64,000 nt of DNA from an uncultured Corynebacterium sp. (GCF_946223165.1 NZ_CAMIBP010000012.1:8843-72842), one strand, 5' to 3'; counted from the stretch's first letter, positions 1 to 10,294 are shown. Notes: generated by a model from the letters alone, not told the origin. Numbers and translations: made by a program.

Positions 1-526
1 ACAGCACGTGCTGCGCTCCCTCGGACTTGAGGCGCTCGCCCGCCTTCGTGCCGGCGACCTTCTCATCCTGGCCGAAGAACGCGGACATGCCGTAGTCTTG
101 GTAGACGCTCATGCCGGCGTTGAGACCCACGGTCGGAATGCCAGCATCGACGGCCTTCTGCGCGGCCGGGCCGATGGCGTTGGCATTCGGCAGCGTCACG
201 GCAATGCCATCCACGCCGGAGTCAATGGCCGTCTGCACCAGGTTGGCCTGGTTCGGCGCCTGCGGATCGGAGGCGTAGCGCAGCTCAATATTGTCCTTTT
301 TGGCGGCGTCCTCGGCGCCCTTACGCACAAGGTCCCAGTAGGTATCGCCCGGGGCGCCGTGGGAAATGAAGCTCACCACCATGCGCTCGGTGTCCACGCC
401 ACCGCCGGTGGCAGTGTTCTCTTCGGTCTTCTCCGGAGCTCCTCCGGTCGAGGAGCAGCTCGCGAGGGCAATAGCAGCAAAGGCGGCCACAAGGCCGGCA
501 GAAATCTTCTTGACGTTCTTTTTCAC
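1..526 (-). CDS. Sugar ABC transporter substrate-binding lipoprotein (5' part only)
   Basis: The gene enters from the left edge, so only the N-terminal 175 or so residues are visible. A GTG start at 526 gives MKKNVKKISAGLVAAFAAIALASC, a lipoprotein signal ending in an LASC lipobox, then a Thr/Gly linker. The mature part (RMVVSFISHGAPGDTYWDLV, later QANLVQTAIDSGVDGIAVTLPN and DAGIPTVGLNAG) is the ribose-type periplasmic binding fold (peripla_BP_4 family), which delivers a sugar or polyol to an ABC importer at the membrane. The ligand cannot be read from this fragment. No strong ribosome-binding site is visible; a GGGGAG lies about 20 bases upstream. A LacI-type palindrome upstream suggests sugar-induced control. 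Confidence 0.85.
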   Translation of the reverse strand, partial: MKKNVKKISAGLVAAFAAIALASCSSTGGAPEKTEENTATGGGVDTERMVVSFISHGAPGDTYWDLVRKGAEDAAKKDNIELRYASDPQAPNQANLVQTAIDSGVDGIAVTLPNANAIGPAAQKAVDAGIPTVGLNAGMSVYQDYGMSAFFGQDEKVAGTKAGERLKSEGAQHVL

Positions 527-577
527 CCTTGAATGATGACCCACTCCCCACAGCGAATCAAATGGCCTGACCTGCTT

Positions 578-591
578 CTTTAACGTTTAAG
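578..591. promoter_or_regulatory. LacI/GalR-type operator candidate
   Basis: The 14-mer CTTTAACGTTTAAG is palindromic at 12 of 14 positions around a central CG, the usual form of LacI-family operators. It lies about 50 bp upstream of the binding-protein start at 526. The 335-bp gap 527-861 also holds two perfect palindromes, CTGTGCGCACAG at 707-718 and ACAACGGC-CC-GCCGTTGT at 753-770. I see no convincing coding sequence in that gap. The regulator is not in the window. Confidence 0.45.
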
Positions 592-861
592 ACGGTTCAA
601 GCTGCAAGTTCAATCGGGGAAATTACCCCCGCTGCGATGCCTCCCGTCACCGCTTCCCTTAACGGCCGTCCTCTGGGGGCTGGCGCTTGCCGATGCCGCC
701 TGCCGCCTGTGCGCACAGTCCCGCCGGGCCCGTCAGCACCGCCCACGCACGCACAACGGCCCGCCGTTGTTCTGGCCCGAGGCCGGGTTGGGCGTGGTAA
801 CCAACAAAGCCAACACCGAAGGGAGTTTTCACAGTTCAACTGAAATTTCGAAAACTTTGCC

Positions 862-901
862 AAAAAGCCCAGTCTTCACCTCGCAAGAACTGGGCTTTTC
901 T
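862..901 (-). terminator. Terminator of fas
   Basis: AAAAGCCCAGT pairs with ACTGGGCTTTT across a short loop, just 12 bases past the fas stop codon. Flanking A and T runs on both sides make it potentially bidirectional. Confidence 0.8.
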
Positions 902-912
902 TAACTTAGACC

Positions 913-3900
913 TTAAATATTGGGCGTAAGCACACCATTCACCAGGCGGGATGACTCATCCAACAGGACGGACACCTCACGCTCCTTGACGGCATCGCCG
1001 GTGCCGCCCAGGTTGCGATCGACGGGGCGCTCGTACAGCGCCGCTCCCCCGCGCATGGCGTCATCGAAGCGGGCGCGCCCGGCATCCTCACGCGCGGCGG
1101 CGGCTTCGGACCACGCTGTAGCAGCGGCATCGCCACGCTCCTGGCGCAGAGCCTGGAGGAACGCACCCGGGTGGACAATGGCCACCAAGGCCGAGACGTG
1201 GCCGAAGCCCAGCGAGGTCACCAGGCCCGCCTTCGGCGCACCCTGGGCCTGCTGGCGCAGGTCCAGGGTGCGGCGCAGCCACGTCATGTGGGCGTCCTTG
1301 CGCAGGGCCGGGTCCACGCAGTCCAGGGAGCGGTTGGGCGGGATGATGCCCTCGCGCAGGACCTGGGTCAGGCCCACTATTTGGAAGGCGGCGGCGCCAC
1401 CCTTGGCATGGCCGGTCAGGGTCTTCTGCGAGATGACGTAGAGCGGGTTGCCATCGGCGCGGCCCAGGGAGGCGGCAATGCGCTCGTGCAGGTCCGACTC
1501 GTTCGGGTCATTCGCATTCGTGGAGGTGTCGTGCTTGGATACGATGGCGATCTCGTCCGGGCTCACGCCCACGCCGCGCAGGGCTAGGGCCAGGCGGGAG
1601 TCCATGCCGCCACGGGCGGCGGACAGGGCACCCAGACCCGGTGCCGGAATGGACGTGTGCGCGCCGTCGGCGAAGGACTCCGCGAAGGCCACGACGCCCA
1701 GGACCGGCAGCCCCAACTCTGCGGCAAGGGAGCCGCGGGCCAGCAGGATGGTACCGCCGCCCTCGGACTCGATGAAGCCACCGCGACGGCGGTCGTTGGC
1801 GCGGGAAAAGAACTTGTCGTCAATGCCCTTACCGGCCATCTCCGCGGAGTCCGCGGTGGCGGCCATATCTCCGAAGCCGGTGATGCCCTCGATGGAGAGA
1901 TCATCAATACCGCCGGCCACGACGAAGTCCGCCTTGCGCAGGCGCAACTTATCCACGCCCTCCTCCACGGAGACCGCGGCCGTCGCGCAGGCCGCGACCG
2001 GGTGGATCATCTGGCCGTAGCCGCCCACGTAGGACTGCATGACGTGTGCCGCCACCACGTTGGGCAGGGCCTCCTGCAGGATGTCATTCGGGCGTGACTG
2101 GGCCAGCAGCTTGTCCACGTAGAGGGAGCGCAGGGAGGCCATGCCGCCCATGCCGGTGCCCTGTGTGGAGGACACGCGAGCCGGGTGGACGCTAGCCAGC
2201 AGCTCCGCCGGAGTAAAACCGGACGCGAGGAATGCGTCCACGGTGCACACGATGTTCCACAGCGCCACGCGGTCGAGGTTGTCGATCATGTCGGCCGGAA
2301 TGCCGTAGACCGCCGGATCGAAGTCGGTGGGGATCTGGCCACCGACGAAGCGGGACATGGCCACGCGGCGCGGCACGCGCACCGGGCTGCCTGCCGGGCG
2401 GGTGACCTGCCACTCCTCGCCATCGAAGAAGGCGGTGGCGCCCTCGACGTCGTGGACGAAGGACTTGGCGGTCGCCTCGTCCTGAACCGTGAAGGTGATG
2501 TCCTTCTCCAGGTAGATGGTGGTCAGCTCCGGCATGAGATTATCCACCATCGGCATGTGCGGGCCGAAGTCGTCGTGGTAGCGGCGCACGCCGATGTTTG
2601 CCAAGACCTCGTCATGGAAGCGCTCGTAGATGTCTTCCTCCGCGATCTCCGTTCCTTCGTCGTCGCCGCGGGCGATGACCCAGTTCTTGGTCTGCTCATC
2701 GAAGGCGATGTGTCCCATGGTCCAGGCGAGCTCGATGACACCGGCGGCGGTAAGGTCGCCGGAAAGCTCCACCTCGTAGCGGGTGCGCGAGGAACCCAGC
2801 GGGCCCAGTTCGCCGGCGCCCACGATGACCACCATGTCATCGAGCGCGTCGGTGACTCCAGCGAAGTCCGGCTGCGTCCACTCGATCGTGCGGCGCAGGT
2901 TGGGCAGGGCGCGCACGGTGCGCGGGGCGGTGGCGGTGCATTCCGCTGCCTCCCTGGCCTGCTTGGCCGCTGCTTCGCGCGCCAGCTCCACCAGGTTGAG
3001 GTCCGCGCCGCCCAGGCCGCCGGTGAAGTCCAGCGTGACCGGGGACAGGGCTGCCTGCTCGCGAGTCGCGGCGTCGGCCGCGGTGAGGAGCTGGGCGGCC
3101 ATTTCCTCGGTGGAGTACGTCTCCACGCCCTTCGCCTCGACGAGCTCGACCATCGGGTCGTTGCTGCCCATGAGTCCGGTGCCGCGGACCCAGCCGATGT
3201 GGGCATGGACCAAACTGGTGCGCTCGCCCCACGCGGACTGCTCCGCGTTCCAGCGGGTCACCAGCGCGTCGAGCGCGGCCTTGGCCTCGCCGTAGGCGCC
3301 GTCGCCGCCGAAGCGGCCGCGGTTGGGCGAGCCCGGCAGGACGACGTGGAGGCGGTGGCCCACGTGGGTATCCGCGCCGATGGCAGACAAGCCCGCGATG
3401 AGCTTCTCCACGGACCACAGCAGCAGGCGCATCTGGTTCTCGGCCTGGGACCCGGCGTCCGCGAGGGTGCCTTGGACGCGCGGGGCTGCGAACGGGAAGA
3501 GCAGGTCCGGCACGAGGGCCGGCTTGACCAGCGTGGACTTGCCGTTCACGGTCGCAGACTGCTCAGTGCCGATCCATTCGATGAGCGCGTCGAGGTCGGC
3601 GAAGGAGTTCAGGTTGGCCGGGACCACCCATAGAGCCGCGTTGCCGCGGGCGTGGGTGCGGTAGAGCTCCTTGTAGAACTCCAGGCGGCCGTGGTCCAGG
3701 CGGGAGGTCGTAGCCACCACGGTGGCGCCGGCGGCCAGCAGTTCGCCGGCCACGGCGGCCGCGATGGAGCGCGGGGAGCCGCCCGTGACAACGGCAATCT
3801 CGCCGTGGTGCTCCAGCTCCGCTGCCGCCGTACGAGCCTGCACGGCATGCGTGTCGAGACCCAGGAACTCGGCGATGCGGGCGACGTCCTCACCGGCGGC

Positions 3901-6900
3901 GATGACGTCCACATCCGCGGCCTCGAGCTCACCCGCGGCGACACGGGCCAGGTCCTCGCGGGCGGTGGCCCAGCGGTCATCGATGAGGACGGCCTTGTTC
4001 GCATCGAAGGACGGGGCGACGAGCTTGGGCCAGTCGGCGCCGAGCTCACGGGTGACCAGCGCGGCCACCTCGGCGTCGGCGTCGGTCTCAGCGAAGTCCG
4101 TGGTGGGCGCAGCCACGCCCAGCTGCGCGAGCAGCGTGCGGGCCGTGGTGGCGAGCGCGCCGGTGAACTGGCCAGCAAACTCGTCGAGCGCGGCCGAGTC
4201 CACGGTCGCTCCCCCGCCGGCACCGCCGGCGGACGGCATGGCGATGGCCGCCCCGGCGCGGGCTCCTGCGGCCTGGACGGCGGCATCGATGAGAGCGTCG
4301 AGCTCCTTGGCGTTGGCGGCACCAGTACCCAGCGTGGCCAGGTCGCCGCCGCGCAGGGACGCGCCCTCGCGGGTGCCGAGGACGAGCTCAGCGGTCACGC
4401 GATCGACCCAGCCGGCACCCAGGCCCCACGGGCCGGTGACGCGCTCGGCCACGTAGCCGGCCTTCTTGCCGGCCGGGCCGGTCAGGCGGCGCAGGGTCTC
4501 GGCAACCTGCTCGCCCAGCACCAGACCGAAGGCCTTGTAGCCCTTGGCCATGCCGGCCACGGTGGCCTTGAGCTCCTCAATGGGGGCGTCGGCCGCGCCG
4601 TCGATGGCTCCCAGGCCGAACTCGGTGCCCAGATCCAGCAGCAGCTGGTTGCGGCGCGATGACACGCCCTCCACGAGGGCCTCGATGGTGTCAGTGGCTC
4701 CCATCTGATCCAGGCGAACCTTGGTCCACGTGGCCACGAGCATCTCCACGGCGTCGCCCGCACCGAAAGCCTTGTCATCAGGAGTGCCCGCGCCCGCAGC
4801 GGGCGCAGGAGCAGCAGCCGGCACCGGCGTGGCGGCGGCCGGAGCAGCCTCAGCAGCTGGAGCGGCATCGGCGGCCGACTGCTCCGCCTCGGTAGCAACG
4901 GCAGCGGCGGCCGGCAGCTCCGGCACATCGACGGCATCCTCGGCGAAGGCCTTGGCACGGTCGCGCTCGATGTTGAGGACCTCGATGTGCTGGGCGGCGG
5001 CCGTATACTGCGGCAGGCGCAGCGTCTGGCCCAGCATGTTGGCCAGCGTCGGCGAAGAACCGACGCCGACCTCGACGAAGCGGTCGATGCCCAGGCCCGC
5101 AATGGCGGCATCCTGGGGGCCACCGGTACGATCCGACGGCGTAAGCAGGAGATCCTGGGTCTCAATCCAGCGCACCGGGGAGGCGAACTGCCACGCCAGG
5201 AGCTCAATGAGGAGCGTGCGACCCAGCTGCACCGGGTTGGACGCGGCGGCATCGAAGTCCGCGAGGACCTCGTCCAAGATGGGCGAAGACACGACCGCTG
5301 CCATGGACTCGACGAACTCACGGGTGAGCTCGAACGGGCGCGCCACGAGGTTAGGCACGTAGTGCCCCACGAGCACGTCCAGGTCGATATCGGCCGGGAT
5401 AAGGGAGTCCAGGTGCGCGCGGAAGGCGGGCACGCCGTCGAGCAGGTGCGAAGAGTGGAAAGGCACGTCGATGCCCGGGATCGGGATGTAGGCGCGGGCA
5501 CCCGGCGCGCGTTTCTCAGCGTCAGCCCCCAAGGCCTCAAGGCCCTTCTTCGTGCCGGCCACGGCGTACTGGACGCCGGCGATGTTGTAGTTGACGATTT
5601 CAAGGAACTCGCCGGTCTGCTGGGCCACGCCCGCGACGTAATCGAAGACCTTATCCGCGGAGATGCCTATCTTGTTGGGACGCAGCGCGGACAGCCCATA
5701 GTTCGAGTTTCCTTCCTCGTCGCGCTCAACGAGGCGGTGCATGGTCAGGCCGCGGGCGTAGACGATCTCCAGGACCGCTTCGAGCGACAGCACCTGCGCG
5801 TACGCCGCGAGGGCGTTGTACTCGCCCACGGAGTGGCCCGCGAAGTAGGCGCCGCGCTCGAGCACGCCGGCCTCGTGCATCTCCGCAATCTGCGCGCAGC
5901 CCAGGGTGGCCATGGCCACCTGCGTGAACTGCGTGAGGAAGAGCGCGCCGTCCGGGTGGGCGAACTCCTCGCCTCTGACGGTGACGGACGCGGGGTTGTT
6001 GCGCACGATCTCCAGGATGGAAAAGCCCAGTGTCGAGCGGGTGTGGCGGTCCGCACGCTCCCACACGGCGCGCGCTGCCGCCGATGCCGCGAAGGCGTCC
6101 ATGCCCATGCCCTGGCTCTGGATGCCCTGGCCGGGGAAGCCATAGAACGTGCGCGGGGCAGCCACGGTGGCCACGGCGGTGAGCGCCACCGCGTCGCCCA
6201 CGCCCACGGTGACGCTGCGGACCTCGCCGACGCCCTCGCGGGTATCCACCGCCGAGCGGCTGACGGTGATGATGACCTGCTGGCCCGGCAGGATGGGGGC
6301 GAGCATTTGCGCGTCCCACTCCTTGAGCTCCGCGCCGTCGAAGGTGGCGGCCAGTTGCGCGAGCGCCGAGGTCCACATGCCGTGGACGATGACGCCGTCG
6401 GGCAGCCCGGCCAGCGCGGCCGCGGCGTCCGAGACGTGGATGGGGTTGCGGTCGCCGGTGACCACCGCAAAAGCGTGCATGGACTCCGGCGCGGTGACGA
6501 TGAGGCGGTGACGGAAGGACTTCGGAGTCGACATGAGGGCGTCCTCCGACTCCGGCGAGGCAATGTACATCGTGGAGGCGGGCAACGCGGCCTCGCCGCG
6601 GCGTCCGCGGATGGCGAACTGCTCCTCCAGTCGCGCCAGCGTCGCGTGGCCGGCGGAGATCTCCACTGTCACGGGCACGACGCGGCCGAGCTGGGTGTCG
6701 GCCACCTCGCCTAGACGGGCGGTGATGGCGAGCTCGGTAACAAAGTCTGCACCGGCCGCTGCGTCGGCTGCGAAGTCGGCCAGCAGCTCGAGGCGGTGGT
6801 TGAGGTGGACCAGGTTGAGCAGGCCCTCTACGGCCGGGGTGCCGTCCGCGGCCACGGCGTCCGCGATGAGCGCGAAGACGGCAGGCCAGGCCTTGCCCAC

Positions 6901-9900
6901 CAGCACGTCCGGGGCCACGCCCTGGGCGGCGCCGTGTGCGCCGCCGTCGGTGTAGCCGGCCGTGACGTTTTCATACGCGGCCACATCGTCAGCGGTGAGC
7001 TGCGCGGACCAGGTGGCGGTGGCGACACCGTCGATGGCGGTGACGGCGGGGAGCTCGCCGCCGGCGGCCACGCGGGCCAGCTCGCGCATGGCGTGCGCGG
7101 CATCGGACTCGGTGACCAGCGGCGACGCGCCCGGCACCGGGTTCGGGGTGACGCGGATGTTCAGCTCCGCGCCCGCGATAGCACCGGCCAGCGGCATGGT
7201 GATCCAGTACTCGCCGTCGCGCTCGTTCAGCTGCGCGGCCTCGGTGAGGTGCAGCGGGTTAGCCTGCTCGCGCCCGGCCCAGCTCACGGTCGGGGCCTGG
7301 CGGATGGCCTCAGCGACGCTGCGTGCTTCCTCGGCCGGGGCGGCATCGGCAGCAGTAATGCCCTGCGCTGCGGCGGCCTCGAAGCGGCCGAGCAGCTCGG
7401 CCACCGGCTCGTTGGCGCGCTCGATGCCCGCCACGGCCGTGGTGCCCGGGATGATGCAGACCTGGTCCGCGTCGTAGCGCTCATCGTGGGCCTGCCACAG
7501 GGAGTCCTGGCGCCACAGGCGGCGGACCTCGGCGTCGATGACGGGTACGAAGTTGGCGGGCTTACCCTTGCCGGCCAGGAGCTGGACAAACCAGTCCGCG
7601 TCGGCCACATGGACGGGCAGATCCACGAGCATGCCATAGGCGGCGCGCAGGTCCGCGACGGCCCGGGCCGGATTGTCCGCTGTGGCGGTGACCTGGGCGG
7701 CGAACTCGCCGTGATCGGCGGGGTTGAGACGGGCCTCGGCACGCTCGACCATCTGCGCGAAGCGGACGAACCAGGACTGATCGGTCCACTCGCCCAGGTA
7801 GGACAGCTCGAGGTAGCGCTCGAGCCACTGCGCGTACGTCATGTCGGTGACGTCGCCGAAGTAGGGCTTGCACGTCTTGTCGATGGCCGCGATGATGTCC
7901 GCGCGGCGGGCAGCAACGGCCTCGGCGTCGCCGGCGACCTCGTCGAGCAGGCGGCCGGCCTGGGCGAAGGAGTTGTCGATCTCGTGGATGTCCGCACCCA
8001 GCTGGCTGCGGCCCGAGGCAATGCCGCCGTTGACGCCACCGGCCGGGGCCCAGCCACCGTTGTCCGTGGCGGCCTGCGCTGCGACGAGGGCCTGCTTCAC
8101 GGACTCGGACGCGGTGGACTCGGCCGTGGCCATGGCCGCGGTGCCCACCATGATGGCGTCCACCGGCGCGGCCGGCAGGCCGTACTGCTCGGCCCACGTG
8201 CCCAGCAGGTACTCGGCGCCGCGCTCCGGCGTGCCGATGCCACCGCCCACGGCCAGAATGACGTTGGCACGCTCGCGGATCTGGCCGTAGGTGGCCAGAA
8301 GCAGCTCGTCCAGGTCCTCCCAGGAGTGATGGCCGCCGGCGTGGCCGCCCTCGATCTGCATGATGAGCGGGGTCGCGGCGTCCTCCGCCGCAGTGTCTGC
8401 GAGGGCGTCCGCGATGGCGAGCACCTGCGTGATCTGGCGCACCGTGCCCGGCTTGAACGCGACCCACGGGAAGTTGTCCGCGTGGAGGGAGGTGACCAGA
8501 TCCACGGCCTCCTCCAGCGGCGGAATGCCCGCGGAGACGATGACGCCGTTAATCGGCGCGCCGTTGGCACGCGCCTTGGGCACCGCGCGCTCGCCGGAAA
8601 TCTGGCGGCGCCACTGCGAGGCGGAAAGGTACATGGCGTTGAATTGGGCGTTGACGCCCGGCTCCAGCAGCTCTTCGAGCTTTTCCAGGTTCTGCGCCAG
8701 GATGGCGTTGGTGGTCTGGCCGCCGCCGGCCAGCTCCGCCCAGTGTCCCGCGTTCGCCGCAGCCGCCACGATGGCCGGATCCACGGTGGACGGCGTCATG
8801 CCCGGCAGCATGACCGGGCTGTAGCCGGTGGCGCGGGTGAACTTCGTGACGACTTTGCCTGCACGATCTCCCTGGCCTGCGCGGACGGCAGGCGCGAACT
8901 GAGACCAAGCGGTCGGCAGCTGCGGGGCGCGGCCCGCATCGAAGAGCTGTGCCTGGCCATCAGCGCCACAGACGACGAGCGTGCCGACGCCGTAGCCTTC
9001 CACGATGGCGCGGGTCAGAGAGTCGACGCCCCCGGCGGGGCCGCACTCGAGAATCCAGCGCGCGCCGGCATCGACCGCGCCGCGAACCTGGGCCGGCCAG
9101 TCCACAACATCGGTGAGCACCGCGCGGGCCCCCTCGGCTACGAGTTCGGCATTAAGTCCGACGGCCGCGCCCCAAGCCTCAACCTGGGCCACGGCGTCCG
9201 CCATGGCCGGGTGGTGGTAAGCCGCCTGGATGTTCAGCGGAGTGAACTTGAGCGTCAGCGGGGAGCCGCCGCGCTGCTTGTCCTCCACGGCCTGGGCCGC
9301 GCGGGCCGCCTGCTTCTCCAACCGCGCCTGCACGGCCGCGAGCTCCTGCGGCACGCCCACGAGAACGACGTTGGTGCGGCCATTGATGAGGCCAACATGG
9401 ACGCCGGTGCCCGCCAGCGCAGGCTCGATCTGCTCGCGGGTGGCACCGCTCACAGCCAGCATGGGCGCGCCCTGCTCGGTGGCGAGCAGGCCATGCGTAC
9501 GGCCGGCCTTCGTGATGGCGGCGCCGATGAGGCGGGCCAGAGCAATGGCCTCTCCCGCTTGGGCGCGGCCGGTAGCCACGAAGGTGGCCAGCGCGCCCTG
9601 GGAGTGGCCGATCGCCGCCACGGCGTCGCCCACGGTCAGCCCCTGCGCCTGAAGCGACTCGAGCACGGCGATCTGCGCGACGAGGATTCCCGGGGTGGAC
9701 ACGGCGGCACTCGCCAGGACGGCGTCGTTCGGCGCGCCGTCAGCAGCCGCGTTGGCCCACACCACGGGCTCGAAGCCGCGCGGGGTAAACGGGGCGAGCT
9801 CGTCCTCCAGCGGGGCGAGGATGCCGCGGGCTTGTTCCACCGCGCCCGCCACGGCCGCACCGGCGCCTGCGGCGATCTGAGCCCGGAGAGTGGGCAGCCA

Positions 9901-10008
9901 GGCGTAGCCCTGGCCGGAGAAGACGAGCGCAAAGGGTTCATCCTTAAGCCTGCTCACGAGGCGTTCGCCGGCGGGAGTGATGAGGGTGGGCTGGTCAGCG
10001 TTCGACAC
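913..10008 (-). CDS. fas: Type I fatty acid synthase (multifunctional, 3031 aa)
   Basis: Makes long-chain acyl-CoA from acetyl- and malonyl-CoA in the cytosol; the products feed phospholipids and mycolic acids. Domain order is that of the corynebacterial/mycobacterial enzyme: acyltransferase (GHSQG, Ser about 136), enoyl reductase (PVMLPGMTPST near 400), hot-dog dehydratase (HGMW, His about 1209), malonyl/palmitoyl transferase (GHSVGEY, Ser about 1392), Ala/Pro-rich linker, ACP (GVSSRRNQ, phosphopantetheine Ser 1783/1784), ketoreductase (VVTGGSPRSI near 2070) and ketosynthase (Cys 2674, His 2826, His 2867). No phosphopantetheinyl transferase domain follows, so a separate AcpS is expected. The GTG at 10008 was chosen because GAGGAG lies 11 bases upstream; the frame stays open 22 codons further. 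Whether it is the fasA or fasB orthologue is not decided here. Confidence 0.97.
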   Translation of the reverse strand: MSNADQPTLITPAGERLVSRLKDEPFALVFSGQGYAWLPTLRAQIAAGAGAAVAGAVEQARGILAPLEDELAPFTPRGFEPVVWANAAADGAPNDAVLASAAVSTPGILVAQIAVLESLQAQGLTVGDAVAAIGHSQGALATFVATGRAQAGEAIALARLIGAAITKAGRTHGLLATEQGAPMLAVSGATREQIEPALAGTGVHVGLINGRTNVVLVGVPQELAAVQARLEKQAARAAQAVEDKQRGGSPLTLKFTPLNIQAAYHHPAMADAVAQVEAWGAAVGLNAELVAEGARAVLTDVVDWPAQVRGAVDAGARWILECGPAGGVDSLTRAIVEGYGVGTLVVCGADGQAQLFDAGRAPQLPTAWSQFAPAVRAGQGDRAGKVVTKFTRATGYSPVMLPGMTPSTVDPAIVAAAANAGHWAELAGGGQTTNAILAQNLEKLEELLEPGVNAQFNAMYLSASQWRRQISGERAVPKARANGAPINGVIVSAGIPPLEEAVDLVTSLHADNFPWVAFKPGTVRQITQVLAIADALADTAAEDAATPLIMQIEGGHAGGHHSWEDLDELLLATYGQIRERANVILAVGGGIGTPERGAEYLLGTWAEQYGLPAAPVDAIMVGTAAMATAESTASESVKQALVAAQAATDNGGWAPAGGVNGGIASGRSQLGADIHEIDNSFAQAGRLLDEVAGDAEAVAARRADIIAAIDKTCKPYFGDVTDMTYAQWLERYLELSYLGEWTDQSWFVRFAQMVERAEARLNPADHGEFAAQVTATADNPARAVADLRAAYGMLVDLPVHVADADWFVQLLAGKGKPANFVPVIDAEVRRLWRQDSLWQAHDERYDADQVCIIPGTTAVAGIERANEPVAELLGRFEAAAAQGITAADAAPAEEARSVAEAIRQAPTVSWAGREQANPLHLTEAAQLNERDGEYWITMPLAGAIAGAELNIRVTPNPVPGASPLVTESDAAHAMRELARVAAGGELPAVTAIDGVATATWSAQLTADDVAAYENVTAGYTDGGAHGAAQGVAPDVLVGKAWPAVFALIADAVAADGTPAVEGLLNLVHLNHRLELLADFAADAAAGADFVTELAITARLGEVADTQLGRVVPVTVEISAGHATLARLEEQFAIRGRRGEAALPASTMYIASPESEDALMSTPKSFRHRLIVTAPESMHAFAVVTGDRNPIHVSDAAAALAGLPDGVIVHGMWTSALAQLAATFDGAELKEWDAQMLAPILPGQQVIITVSRSAVDTREGVGEVRSVTVGVGDAVALTAVATVAAPRTFYGFPGQGIQSQGMGMDAFAASAAARAVWERADRHTRSTLGFSILEIVRNNPASVTVRGEEFAHPDGALFLTQFTQVAMATLGCAQIAEMHEAGVLERGAYFAGHSVGEYNALAAYAQVLSLEAVLEIVYARGLTMHRLVERDEEGNSNYGLSALRPNKIGISADKVFDYVAGVAQQTGEFLEIVNYNIAGVQYAVAGTKKGLEALGADAEKRAPGARAYIPIPGIDVPFHSSHLLDGVPAFRAHLDSLIPADIDLDVLVGHYVPNLVARPFELTREFVESMAAVVSSPILDEVLADFDAAASNPVQLGRTLLIELLAWQFASPVRWIETQDLLLTPSDRTGGPQDAAIAGLGIDRFVEVGVGSSPTLANMLGQTLRLPQYTAAAQHIEVLNIERDRAKAFAEDAVDVPELPAAAAVATEAEQSAADAAPAAEAAPAAATPVPAAAPAPAAGAGTPDDKAFGAGDAVEMLVATWTKVRLDQMGATDTIEALVEGVSSRRNQLLLDLGTEFGLGAIDGAADAPIEELKATVAGMAKGYKAFGLVLGEQVAETLRRLTGPAGKKAGYVAERVTGPWGLGAGWVDRVTAELVLGTREGASLRGGDLATLGTGAANAKELDALIDAAVQAAGARAGAAIAMPSAGGAGGGATVDSAALDEFAGQFTGALATTARTLLAQLGVAAPTTDFAETDADAEVAALVTRELGADWPKLVAPSFDANKAVLIDDRWATAREDLARVAAGELEAADVDVIAAGEDVARIAEFLGLDTHAVQARTAAAELEHHGEIAVVTGGSPRSIAAAVAGELLAAGATVVATTSRLDHGRLEFYKELYRTHARGNAALWVVPANLNSFADLDALIEWIGTEQSATVNGKSTLVKPALVPDLLFPFAAPRVQGTLADAGSQAENQMRLLLWSVEKLIAGLSAIGADTHVGHRLHVVLPGSPNRGRFGGDGAYGEAKAALDALVTRWNAEQSAWGERTSLVHAHIGWVRGTGLMGSNDPMVELVEAKGVETYSTEEMAAQLLTAADAATREQAALSPVTLDFTGGLGGADLNLVELAREAAAKQAREAAECTATAPRTVRALPNLRRTIEWTQPDFAGVTDALDDMVVIVGAGELGPLGSSRTRYEVELSGDLTAAGVIELAWTMGHIAFDEQTKNWVIARGDDEGTEIAEEDIYERFHDEVLANIGVRRYHDDFGPHMPMVDNLMPELTTIYLEKDITFTVQDEATAKSFVHDVEGATAFFDGEEWQVTRPAGSPVRVPRRVAMSRFVGGQIPTDFDPAVYGIPADMIDNLDRVALWNIVCTVDAFLASGFTPAELLASVHPARVSSTQGTGMGGMASLRSLYVDKLLAQSRPNDILQEALPNVVAAHVMQSYVGGYGQMIHPVAACATAAVSVEEGVDKLRLRKADFVVAGGIDDLSIEGITGFGDMAATADSAEMAGKGIDDKFFSRANDRRRGGFIESEGGGTILLARGSLAAELGLPVLGVVAFAESFADGAHTSIPAPGLGALSAARGGMDSRLALALRGVGVSPDEIAIVSKHDTSTNANDPNESDLHERIAASLGRADGNPLYVISQKTLTGHAKGGAAAFQIVGLTQVLREGIIPPNRSLDCVDPALRKDAHMTWLRRTLDLRQQAQGAPKAGLVTSLGFGHVSALVAIVHPGAFLQALRQERGDAAATAWSEAAAAREDAGRARFDDAMRGGAALYERPVDRNLGGTGDAVKEREVSVLLDESSRLVNGVLTPNI

Positions 10009-10161
10009 GGGAATTCCTGCTCCTCTATTAATGAAAAAGTTTCGGGAAAGAAAGTCAGTCCTTAAGCATGCCACAAAATCATGAGGGATCCATCATCTTT
10101 TGCGGCGCGCTGTCCACTTTTCCTCGTCCCATAGCAGGTGAGACGCCTCGTATGCGCTGGT

Positions 10162-10271
10162 CAACCGCAGGACAACTGCGGGCCAACCGCAGGACAACTG
10201 CGTGCTAACCGCGGGGCAACCGCGGGCCAACCACGGGACAACTGCGAGCCAACCGCAGGCCAACCGCCGCC
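10162..10271. repeat. Ten tandem 11-bp repeats upstream of fas
   Basis: Ten consecutive 11-base units follow the pattern CAACCGCGGGC (variants CAACTGCGGGC, CAACCGCAGGA, TAACCGCGGGG and similar). Every unit keeps AAC and the following GC-rich core. The period is not a multiple of three, so the array is not coding, and it is close to one helical turn. It lies between the bioD stop (10295) and the fas start (10008), 150-260 bp upstream of fas. The rest of the gap, 10009-10161, should hold the fas promoter, but I could not fix a -10 box. Confidence 0.85.
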
Positions 10272-10294
10272 AGCGACGCGCCGACGCTACTCGG

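Noticed and set aside
8..532. Long plus-strand open frame at the left edge
   Set aside because: It is the shadow of the minus-strand binding-protein gene, whose frame has a lipoprotein signal and a recognisable fold.
597..863. Open frames on both strands in the 527-861 gap
   Set aside because: Arg/Gly/Pro-rich low-quality translations with no start signals; the region looks regulatory.
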